A stretch of DNA of 7,202 nucleotides from SIAJ01 sp035258765 (GTDB lineage Bacteria; Planctomycetota; Planctomycetia; Gemmatales; Gemmataceae), in contig DATFWZ010000071.1 in assembly GCA_035258765.1 (NCBI GenBank), positions 1-7,202 on the forward strand, read 5' to 3'. The translations under genes and the position numbers were made by a program. This document shows, in pieces, positions 1 to 6,600 of this stretch; position 1 is the stretch's first letter; each line of letters starts with the position of its first letter. The notes under the pieces are model-generated. The model made no database searches, had not been told where the DNA came from, and worked only from the letters and a program-made list of their open reading frames with translations.

Positions 1-52
1 TCGCCGATTTGGTGGGTTCAGATGCGCCGCGCAACTTCTTCCTGAAACCACT

Positions 53-847
53 CTATCGCCCCCGCAAGCACTCCATCATGTGCCCGTGAATCGCTTCGTT
101 CGCCGCGACGATATCCGGCTTGAACGGGTCAATTGGCGACCCGTCGGTCCGCGTCACCACACCGCCCGCCTCCTGCACCAGCACGATCCCGGCCGTGATG
201 TCCCACGCGAAGTTGTCGAACGCCCAGTACCCGTCGAACCGTCCGGCGGCGACGTAGGCGAGATTCAGGGCGGTCGAGCCGGTGCGCCGCAGGGCCTGGG
301 CCCGGTACGCGAACTCGCGCCACCAATGCAGGTTTCGCTCCTGGCACTTCGGGTCCGGGGGAAAACCGGTTGAGAGAAGGGCGGACCGGAGTTCACTAAC
401 GCCGCTGACGGCGATCGGCTTGCCGTTCAAGGTCGCGCCGAGGCTGGTCGCGGCGCTGAACATCTCGTCTAGCCGCGGGTCATAGATCGCCCCGGCGACC
501 GGCCGGCCGCCGGCGATCAGCCCGACCGAGACGCAGTACGCGGGTACGTCGTGGACGTAGTTGGCCGTCCCGTCGAGGGGGTCCACGATCCAGGTGGGCG
601 TGGCTGGGTCGATTGCCCGACCGTCAGAGGCCGCGGAATCCTCCTCGCCCAGGAACTCGTGATCGGGGAACCGGTCGCGGATGAAGGCGCGGATCGCTCG
701 CTGCGAGGCGTGGTCTGCCTCGGTGACGAGGTCGGCCCGGGCTTTTTCGCGGACCGAGAATCGCGCCCGCCAACTCTCGAGTTGCCCGGCCCCGATCCGC
801 GCCGCCTCCTCGGCGGCGGCGCGCCAGTCCGTCAATGGCTCGTTCAT
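53..847 (-). CDS. Inositol monophosphatase family protein (SuhB/IMPase-like)
   Basis: A Mg2+-dependent, Li+-sensitive-type sugar-phosphate phosphatase of 264 residues, a normal full length for the family, and cytoplasmic (no signal peptide). Visible motifs: a DLVTEAD block at residues 39-45; GEED at 67-70, with E68 the expected metal ligand; the family signature DPLDGTANY at 89-97, with metal ligands D89 and D92; and WDITAG at 215-220, with D216 the third-site aspartate, followed by EAGG. All catalytic residues seem present. The frame is open for 25 codons upstream, to an ATG at 922, but that stretch translates a perfect palindrome (878-905). ATG 847 (MNEPLTDW) is therefore the better start. 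It has no Shine-Dalgarno sequence but has a TATAAC box 7 nt upstream. The substrate is unclear: inositol-1-phosphate, histidinol phosphate or another sugar phosphate are all possible within this superfamily, and the neighbours do not narrow it. Confidence 0.93.
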   Translation of the reverse strand: MNEPLTDWRAAAEEAARIGAGQLESWRARFSVREKARADLVTEADHASQRAIRAFIRDRFPDHEFLGEEDSAASDGRAIDPATPTWIVDPLDGTANYVHDVPAYCVSVGLIAGGRPVAGAIYDPRLDEMFSAATSLGATLNGKPIAVSGVSELRSALLSTGFPPDPKCQERNLHWWREFAYRAQALRRTGSTALNLAYVAAGRFDGYWAFDNFAWDITAGIVLVQEAGGVVTRTDGSPIDPFKPDIVAANEAIHGHMMECLRGR

Positions 848-854
848 TGGGTCA

Positions 855-860
855 GTTATA
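855..860 (-). promoter_or_regulatory. Possible -10 box for a leaderless phosphatase transcript
   Basis: Read on the minus strand this is TATAAC, a 5/6 match to the bacterial -10 hexamer in otherwise very GC-rich DNA. It ends 7 nt before the chosen ATG of the phosphatase gene, so transcription would start at or next to the start codon. That agrees with the absence of a ribosome-binding site. No convincing -35 element is seen; the position where one would lie falls inside the GC palindrome. This is an inference from spacing only. Confidence 0.3.
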
Positions 861-877
861 GGGGGCTGGGAAAGACA

Positions 878-905
878 GCGGCCCGCGGGGATCCCCGCGG
901 GCCGC
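878..905 (-). terminator. Perfect 28-bp GC palindrome, probable terminator of the repeat-protein gene
   Basis: Every base pairs across the centre (between 891 and 892), giving a predicted hairpin of about 12 bp, almost all G-C, with a 4-nt loop. It begins 25 nt beyond the stop codon of the minus-strand repeat-protein gene. On the minus strand it is followed by TGTCTTTCCC, a T-containing but not uninterrupted T tract. An intrinsic terminator is the simplest reading. A palindromic protein-binding site or a mobile repeat element is the alternative. It lies 30 nt upstream of the phosphatase ATG, so it also separates the two transcription units. Confidence 0.6.
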
Positions 906-930
906 CGTTTCGAGGATTCCACTCCCCCGA

Positions 931-1716
931 CTAATGGGACTTCGGGGCGTCAACGACGATTACGTTGTCGGAGTTGAAGAACTCATCCTTGCCGTGCCCG
1001 CCGTCGATGGTCGCGTCCACCGTCACCGTGTCCGTGTCGGTGGTCTTGGTGACGAACAGGCTCAGCGAGTCCTTGCCGTTGCCGCCGAAGACATGGGCCG
1101 TAACCGTGCCGGTGCTCCCTGTGTCCGCCGTCACGTTGGCGTTGACGGTGTCCTTGCCATTCCCACCGTGGACTTCCAGGTCGAAATTGCCGATGACGAC
1201 CCCGGTATAGTCAACGTTGACGGTGTCCCTGCCGTTCCCGCCGAGGAAGTCGACGGTCAGCTTGGAACCGTCGGCCACGTCGCCGCCAGTGCCAGTCAGC
1301 CGCAAGGTGTCCCACCCGTTGCCGCCAAGGCCGTGAAGCTCGAGGTTCCCGCCGGCCACCAGGTTGCCGGTCAGATCGGCGACGAAGCTGTCGTTCCCGT
1401 TGCCGAGCCGGACGGTGACGTCGCGGTTGACCGACAGGTCGCCGGTCAGGTCGTATTCGACCACGTCCCCTCCTGAGCCGGTGATCACCGTAATCGAGGT
1501 GATGGCGCCAGTGGAGGTGAACAGGGGCTGGTCGTCAAGCTGCACGGTGATGTTGCCCGCGTCGCCGGTCCCGTTATCGGTGATGGTCACGACGTTGGCA
1601 GAGTGGTCGCCGCGGACGGTCAACTCGGTCCCGCTCTCCACGAACGAGGCGCTCGGCACGATCCGGTCGTTCAGAGCGTCGAGCTGAAGGGCCCGGCGCC
1701 GCGTGTGGTAAGCCAT
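931..1716 (-). CDS. Planctomycete surface-type protein with six RTX-like coils
   Basis: A 261-residue protein, probably exported and calcium-binding. Residues 12-22 (LDALNDRIVPS) follow a basic RRR and match, imperfectly, the LExLEDRxVPS/A sequence at the start of many planctomycete extracellular proteins. There is no ordinary hydrophobic signal peptide. From residue 85 to 244 the chain is six tandem units of 25, 27, 28, 25, 27 and 28 residues. Each opens with a short beta strand of the T-V-x-V type and closes with GGNGxD (D109, D136, D164, D189, D216, D244), the turn sequence of RTX/hemolysin calcium repeats. One turn per 25-28 residues, rather than every 9, suggests a broad beta-helix or solenoid. 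Composition is rich in G, T, D, V and N, with no cysteine and only one tryptophan. The ATG at 1716 is supported by AGGAG 8 nt upstream. Function is unknown; adhesion or cell-surface structure is only a guess. Confidence 0.85.
   Translation of the reverse strand: MAYHTRRRALQLDALNDRIVPSASFVESGTELTVRGDHSANVVTITDNGTGDAGNITVQLDDQPLFTSTGAITSITVITGSGGDVVEYDLTGDLSVNRDVTVRLGNGNDSFVADLTGNLVAGGNLELHGLGGNGWDTLRLTGTGGDVADGSKLTVDFLGGNGRDTVNVDYTGVVIGNFDLEVHGGNGKDTVNANVTADTGSTGTVTAHVFGGNGKDSLSLFVTKTTDTDTVTVDATIDGGHGKDEFFNSDNVIVVDAPKSH
985..1464 (-). repeat. Six protein-coding tandem repeats, two sets of 25+27+28 codons
   Basis: Codons 85-244 of the repeat protein divide into six units ending in G-x-G-x-D. 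The lengths run 25, 27, 28 and then 25, 27, 28 again, so an 80-codon block appears twice. DNA similarity survives in places: 1141-1168 and 1216-1243 differ at only 3 of 28 bases and are exactly 75 nt (25 codons) apart. Other units have diverged at the DNA level. Confidence 0.75.
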
Positions 1717-1724
1717 TTGGAGGT

Positions 1725-1729
1725 CTCCT
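1725..1729 (-). promoter_or_regulatory. Ribosome-binding site of the repeat-protein gene
   Basis: AGGAG on the minus strand, 8 nt before the ATG at 1716. This is the clearest Shine-Dalgarno sequence in the window and fixes the start of the repeat protein. Confidence 0.7.
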
Positions 1730-1745
1730 GGTCCAGGTTGAGGCG

Positions 1746-1770
1746 AACGACCGGCCCGGATAGGGGTTCC
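1746..1770 (-). promoter_or_regulatory. Possible ECF-sigma-type promoter of the repeat-protein gene
   Basis: On the minus strand GGAAC (1770-1766) is followed after 16 nt by CGTT (1749-1746), the layout of many extracytoplasmic-function sigma promoters (GGAAC, about 16 nt, CGTC-like). Initiation would fall a few bases upstream of the AGGAG ribosome-binding site. The match is short and could be chance. It would fit an envelope protein, but no sigma or anti-sigma gene is in view. Confidence 0.2.
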
Positions 1771-2105
1771 CGCACCTGCGTGTCGCCCGATTCAAACACT
1801 GATGCCCACGACGGGAGTGGCCAGGGGCGAACGGGGGCCACGACCGGGCCCGCGAACGGGTAGCCGGCCGGAATCACTGCCAATTTACCTCATTTCCGAA
1901 TGCCAATGGGCGATTCGGCGAAAATGTTGTGTGGGCGTTGGACGACTCACGTCCCAGCGGAGGCGGGTTGAGAATTGGGGTGCGCACGGTGTGAAGCCGC
2001 CCGCGCATCGGCAGGGCATTCAGCTGCCGCTTGCGACCGGACAGGAACCCGCAAACGCCCACCGCGCGGCCAAATCAGGCCATTCCGACGTGATTGCCCG
2101 AGCGC

Positions 2106-2120
2106 GGCATTGTGCTTGCA
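2106..2120 (+). promoter_or_regulatory. Candidate sigma-54 (RpoN) -24/-12 promoter of the CBS-Usp operon
   Basis: The sequence GGCATTGTGCTTGCA has the invariant GG and GC separated by exactly 10 nt. It matches the -24 core GGCA and the -12 core TTGCA of the sigma-54 consensus (TGGCACG-N4-TTGCA). Transcription would start near 2131, leaving a leader of about 115 nt before the CBS start. The base before GG is C rather than T, and the -24 box departs from consensus after GGCA. No enhancer-binding-protein gene or obvious upstream activator sites are seen, so this remains a motif-level call. Confidence 0.35.
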
Positions 2121-2245
2121 CAATTCCCCCCGGCCGCCGGGTGGATGGGACGTGGTATGGGCGACACGAACCACTGCCTGGCGGCCCTTTCGTTTCCATG
2201 CTGGCTTTCCTCTCCCGACTCGAAGTAATTCACTCGGAGCCCGTC

Positions 2246-2686
2246 ATGCCCCAGGCGACTGACGCCCACCTGTCCCTCGGCGCCGAAACCGCGGCCGGAT
2301 TGATGCGCCCGAACCCGCCCGTCATCCGCCACCGGGTGACCTTTACCGACGCCCTGGCCATATTCATTGACCGCAACCTGACGGTCGCCCCGGTCATCGA
2401 CGACGAAGGGGTCCCGATCGGCGTGTTGAGCGTCACTGACTTGCTCATCCACGTCCGCGAGAGCGCCGCGGGGGAGCGGGGCACGCCGGACCTGCTCGGT
2501 CTACCGCCGGTCACGGCGGAGGCGCTGATGACCCCGACCGTTTTCGCCGTCGGTCCCGAAACGCCAGCGGCGGAGGTCGTCAGCGACATGCTCCGATCAA
2601 AGGTCCACCACCTGTTCGTGACCGACGCGCGCGGGACAATAACCGGGGTGATCGCGGCGTCAGACGTCCTGGCGCACCTGAAGTGA
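2246..2686 (+). CDS. Stand-alone tandem CBS-domain protein
   Basis: A 146-residue soluble protein made almost entirely of a CBS pair (Bateman module). CBS1 spans about residues 17-72 (LMRPNPPVI, later APVIDDEGVPIGVLSVTDLL) and CBS2 about 91-146 (ALMTPTVFAV, later HHLFVTDARGTITGVIAASDVL). Both keep the G-(V/I)-(L/I)-x-x-x-D hallmark that often contacts the ribose of a bound adenine nucleotide. No enzymatic or membrane domain is attached, so it probably acts as a small nucleotide sensor or partner-binding regulator. ATG 2246 is chosen because GGAG lies 6 nt upstream and the CBS fold begins soon after. An in-frame ATG at 2198 lacks a ribosome-binding site, and the longer frame from 1802 is low-complexity. 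The universal stress gene follows after 19 nt, so the two are almost certainly cotranscribed. The ligand and partner are not known. Confidence 0.9.
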   Translation: MPQATDAHLSLGAETAAGLMRPNPPVIRHRVTFTDALAIFIDRNLTVAPVIDDEGVPIGVLSVTDLLIHVRESAAGERGTPDLLGLPPVTAEALMTPTVFAVGPETPAAEVVSDMLRSKVHHLFVTDARGTITGVIAASDVLAHLK

Positions 2687-2705
2687 GCCCCCGGAGCCGC
2701 CTGTC

Positions 2706-3569
2706 ATGACACCGACCGTAATGGCCCCGCTGGACGGGTCGCCGGCCGCCGAGGCCGCGCTCCCGTGGGCCGTCCTCCTGGCCCGCGCCGTCCGCGGCGC
2801 CGTCCGCCTCGTTGGGGTGCACGCGCCCCCGGCCGTCTTTCTGGACGGGGAAACGCTCGTCGGCAGTGCCGTCCCGGACGACGCGGTGCGGCAGAAAGAG
2901 GCTGAATACTTCGCCACGATGCTTGTCCGATTGAAGGGCACCGGCGTGCCGGTCGCGGCCGAGCTCCTCGACGGCGGAGTGGTATCGTCCCTGGCCGAGT
3001 ACGCCCGGAACCTGCACCCGGTATGGATCGTGATGACCTCTCACGCCCGCGGGCCCGTCGCGAAGTTCTTCCTTGGCGAGACGGCGACCGAATTCTTCCG
3101 CAGGTCCCCCTGCCCCGTTTTGCTGGTCCACCCGACCGACCGCCCGGCGGACCCGGCGGCGGCACCGGGGGTCCACCACGTCCTGGTGCCGCTCGACGGG
3201 TCGGCGCTGGCCGAAACGATGGTGCGGCCGGCGGGTGAGTTCGCCAAGGCAATCGGTGCCGATGTGACCCTGATCACGGCCCTGGCCGCCGCGGCGGACA
3301 TGGGCCCGGCGGGCAAGGCGGAGGCGTACCTCACCCGCGCCGGCGAACCGTTAAGAGCCGAGGCGATCCCGCTCCGGTGCCAGGTGGTCGCGCAGGGCGG
3401 TGCCGCCGATGTGATTGTCGCCGAGGCCAAGGCGCGGCCAGGGACAGTCGTGGCACTGGCCACTCACGGCCGCGGCGGCCTGTCAAAACTGGTGTGGGGA
3501 AGTGTTGCCGAGGAAGTGGTCCGGAGATCGCCCACGCCGGTCCTGGTCTACAAGCCGTCGGAGCGATAA
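2706..3569 (+). CDS. Tandem universal stress protein (UspA family, two domains)
   Basis: A 287-residue cytoplasmic protein formed by two fused UspA domains, about residues 1-143 and 157-284. Each starts with the family strand and loop (APLDGS at 7-12, VPLDGS at 161-166) and ends with SPCPVLLVH or SPTPVLVYK. The second domain keeps the ATP-loop pattern THG, nine residues, GS (253-266), as in ATP-binding Usp proteins. In the first domain the equivalent is SHA, nine residues, GE (112-125), so both the glycine and the serine are changed and nucleotide binding there is doubtful. GGAG lies 9 nt before ATG 2706, and the gene sits 19 nt behind the CBS gene. Usp proteins support survival under starvation, hypoxia or oxidative stress; which of these applies here cannot be read from the sequence. 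The gene ends convergently with the large ATPase gene, leaving a 125-nt gap. Confidence 0.93.
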   Translation: MTPTVMAPLDGSPAAEAALPWAVLLARAVRGAVRLVGVHAPPAVFLDGETLVGSAVPDDAVRQKEAEYFATMLVRLKGTGVPVAAELLDGGVVSSLAEYARNLHPVWIVMTSHARGPVAKFFLGETATEFFRRSPCPVLLVHPTDRPADPAAAPGVHHVLVPLDGSALAETMVRPAGEFAKAIGADVTLITALAAAADMGPAGKAEAYLTRAGEPLRAEAIPLRCQVVAQGGAADVIVAEAKARPGTVVALATHGRGGLSKLVWGSVAEEVVRRSPTPVLVYKPSER

Positions 3570-3694
3570 GCGCGCTGGCCGTGCCGGCGCCCCGTCCGGC
3601 TCCTGTCACAGCGGGAGTGATGGCTAAGCACCTTGCGTCGCGCCACGGACGGGTCGTCCGCCCGGCGGGCCGCCCCGTCGGAGATGGGGCCAGG

Positions 3695-6600
3695 TCATTT
3701 CTTCTTCGCCTTTAACCGCTCACGCACCTTGCTCAGCCAGTCGGTTGACGGCAACCCGTACGGGCGGAACTTCTCCGGCTGACTCGTCTCTTCGGTCACG
3801 AACAGGGCCCGGTTGCGCCCCAGCCGGGCGGCGACCGGGGAGTCGATCAGCGCGCTCGAGTCGTTCGCGCCCATCTGGAAAAGCACCCGCAACCCGAACT
3901 CGCGCTGGCCGGCCCGGTCCACGACCCGGGCGAGGTTCGTCGGCGTGTCCGCCCACAGCGACACAAACACGTTCATCGTCGGACCGTCGCGGAGGATGGT
4001 CGCCAGGAGTTCGCCGGCGCTGGCGGTCCGCTCGGCCCCGCGGCGGCCGAACCCGAAGTCGTCCTCCTTGCGCAGCTCGCGGAACCGCTGAGCGCCATGA
4101 ATGAAGACGAAGCATGGCGACCGATCGGCGCTCTCCCCCTTCTGCCGGGCGGAGACTTCGGCCGCGACGGCCCCGAGCGCCGGCACCAGGTCAGACCGGT
4201 CGATGAGCCGCACTTGATGGGGCGGCACATTGGCCACGCGGCCGAGGTAGCCCGCGTTCGGGTCGTCGTCCGGCGTGCCATCGAGGACGAAGAACCTGGC
4301 GCCCCCCGGCGGGTACTGTGCCCACAGGCTGATCAAGGCCACCGTCATGACCGAGAGGGCCGCGTCGTCTTGCTGCCCGACCAGGAGCAGGTTGTGCCCG
4401 CCGGCCGGCCGGAAGACGGCCGCGGTCGGGTCCTTGATCGCGACCGCGTCGCCCAGCCACGCCCCGGCCGCCCGGACGTTCTCGGGCCATTTCGGGGATT
4501 CCAACAGCTTCCGCAGCGGGACATTGGCCTCGACCACGGACGGTACGTTGCCCTCGAACACGAGCGGGGCTGCGTACGACCGCCCCGTCTGGTCGGCCCG
4601 CTTGCGGATGTCGGAGAGGATCTTGTCGCGGCGGACCTCGTCGAGCCACACGACCTGGAACAGGTCGTTGCCCTCAATGAGTCCGTTCTGATTGTTGTAA
4701 ATGGCCTCCCCGGGCCGGGAGAGCAATCGGGCGGCGTTGTTGTCCTTGCTCAGAATGAGCTGCGCGTCCGCGTCCGAGCATTGCAAGGCGATGCGCACGG
4801 CCATCTGGTCGATCGTGCTCCGGGCCAGCGAGTAGGCCCCACCGAGGGTCTGCGACCCGAGCAGTACGTGAATCCCGAACGCCCGGCCCTGGCGGACCAG
4901 CCGGTCGAGCAAGAGGGCGCACTCCTGCGACACCCGGTCGTCCTCAACGAAGAACTCCTGGAACTCATCAACGACCAGCAGGATGCGCGGGCAGGCCGGG
5001 AACCCGGACGGGGCGCCGATCAGCTTGGTCTCCGCGTCCTCGGCGATTTTCTTGCGGCTCTTTGCCCCGGTGTGCTTGTCCAGGTATTCGCGGTACTCGG
5101 CGAGGGAGTTGACGCCGGCCTCCCGAAACCGGTCGCCGCGCTCCTTGAGGATGCCGTCGAGCCGCTGCAGGACACTGAGCCCGAATTCGCGCTCGCTTTC
5201 GATCGCGACGGCCCGCGCGTGCGGCAGCCGGTTCTGGGCGTAGGGCTTGAACTCCACTCCTTTCTTGAAGTCGATCAGGTACAGCTCGACCTCGTCCGGG
5301 GAGTAGTTGAGGGCCAGGTTCGTGATCAGAGCGTGCAGGAGCGTGGACTTGCCGGAACCGGTCTTGCCGGCCACGAGCGCGTGCTGGGCCGTGCCGCGGC
5401 CGAGCTCGAACACCTGCCGCTTGGTCGCCCCGGCCCGGCCGATGGCCACCGACAGGCCGTTCCGGGAGTCCGCGGTCCAAACCTCGATTTGCCGCGGGGC
5501 CACGTACTCAAAGGGGACCTCGACCCGGTTCGCGTCTTTGCTCCGCTCGCCCACCAGTCGAACCAGCCGGGTCACCTCGCTCAGCTCCGGCGGCCGTTCC
5601 AGCTCGAGCGGGAACTTGCCGAACATCTCGTCCTTCCAGTGAAACGCGCCGTCCTTCCAGACCAGGTTGATTGACCCGTGCTCCAGGTCCGCGAGGTTGA
5701 ACCCCTGAGGGAGCGGCTGCTTGGGGTCGTAGGTGATCAGCGTGTAGACCCCGCACGACGGCCCGCTGTTGACGATGCTGACCAAGCGCCGGCACGATTC
5801 CAGGGTGAAGTTGGCCGGGAAGTTGGCGACGACGAGCACGCGGAACGGCTCCGCCACCTCGCCGGCGTGGGCGTTGTACTCCTCGATCGTCTTGTACTGG
5901 TTGCGCAAGTACTTCTGGATGACCGTCTCCATGTGGGCGGTCACGTCCGCGAGCCGCTTCTCGATCTGCTGCGGCTCGGTCCAGATGCGCGAGCCGACGA
6001 GTTGCTCGTCGTAGTCAGCCAGGTGCATGAATGCGGCGAAGTTCTCGCCCAGCCCGACCGGGTCGATGATCGTGAACCGGAGCTTGCCGGGCGGGATGGC
6101 CGTGAGGAGCCGCAACATGACGGCCTGAATCGCCTGAACCCCACGCTGTCGGCCCTGGTCCCGGGCCCTCAGTAGCAGCGAGCACCGGTCCGGGAACGGC
6201 AAGAAGGCGGGGACCTTCATCCGGAGCGGGAGCGTGGGGACCTCGCCCTCGTCCTCCATCGGGATGCCGCCGGGCAGTCGGGTCAAGTCGATGTCGAAGT
6301 CGGCGAACCGCACTCCCGCGGGCACTCGGATGGCCGCCGGCGGGCTGTACCAAAATGGGCTGTCCCAGTCCGGGAAGTGCTCGAGGCCGTTGGCCCGCAG
6401 CCGGTTCAGGGCCCGGCCGACGCGGTCTTGCCCGTCGCGCCAGTCGATGGCGATCTGTCGCTCGTTGACCGCGAACGTCTCGTGGGCGTCGTCGATCACC
6501 TCCTTGTATTGTCGTTCGGCGTCGGCGAGGGCCTTGGCGTACCGGTCGGCGCAGGCCTGGGTCTCGCGGGCGAAATGGGCGTCGGCTGCCTCACTCGCCT

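Larger units (their letters stand above)
1717..2245. other. Divergent intergenic region (529 bp)
   Basis: This lies between the minus-strand repeat-protein gene and the plus-strand CBS-Usp operon. It must carry promoters for both directions. The plus-strand frame of the CBS gene is open across it from 1802, but that translation is arginine/proline/glycine-rich and resembles no known fold. The short minus-strand frames here are equally unconvincing, so it is treated as non-coding. It contains a less GC-rich patch (about 1872-1930), the candidate sigma-54 site at 2106-2120, the candidate ECF site at 1746-1770, and three copies of GCGAACG (1743, 1827, 1852). No tRNA or riboswitch was recognised. 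Confidence 0.6.

Noticed and set aside
1..89. Possible 3' end of a plus-strand gene (frame 3, ending at TGA 87-89, tail ...LKPLYRPRKHSIMCP)
   Set aside because: Only 28 codons are visible, and it would overlap the convergent phosphatase 3' end by 37 nt. It reads plausibly but cannot be told from a chance open frame without the sequence to the left.
848..922. 25-codon N-terminal extension of the phosphatase
   Set aside because: It would translate the perfect palindrome at 878-905; the family normally begins close to ATG 847.
934..1476. Plus-strand 180-codon open frame opposite the repeat protein
   Set aside because: It is the complementary reading of the repeat codons, with no ribosome-binding site or recognisable domain; the minus strand has the surface-protein leader and AGGAG.
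1874..2062. 62-codon minus-strand frame in the divergent intergenic region
   Set aside because: It has no ribosome-binding site and no recognisable motif, and its composition is typical of non-coding sequence.
1802..2245. N-terminal extension of the CBS protein (frame open from ATG 1802)
   Set aside because: The translation is low-complexity Arg/Pro/Gly with no fold signature, it overlaps the candidate promoter, and ATG 2246 has a good GGAG site directly before the CBS fold.
2580..3252. Minus-strand open frames of 199 and 182 codons opposite the Usp gene
   Set aside because: They are Arg/Gly/Pro-rich shadows of the two-domain Usp, whose own frame has family motifs in both halves.
3672..3690. 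GCCCC/GGGGC hairpin with a 9-nt loop between the convergent genes
   Set aside because: The stem is only 5 bp and has no T tract on either side, a level expected by chance at this GC content, so it was not called a terminator.
4097..5674. Long plus-strand open frame of 525 codons opposite the large ATPase gene
   Set aside because: It is an antisense shadow produced by high GC. Its product is a Val/Arg/Pro/Leu-rich string without domain signatures, whereas the minus strand carries clear FtsK motifs.
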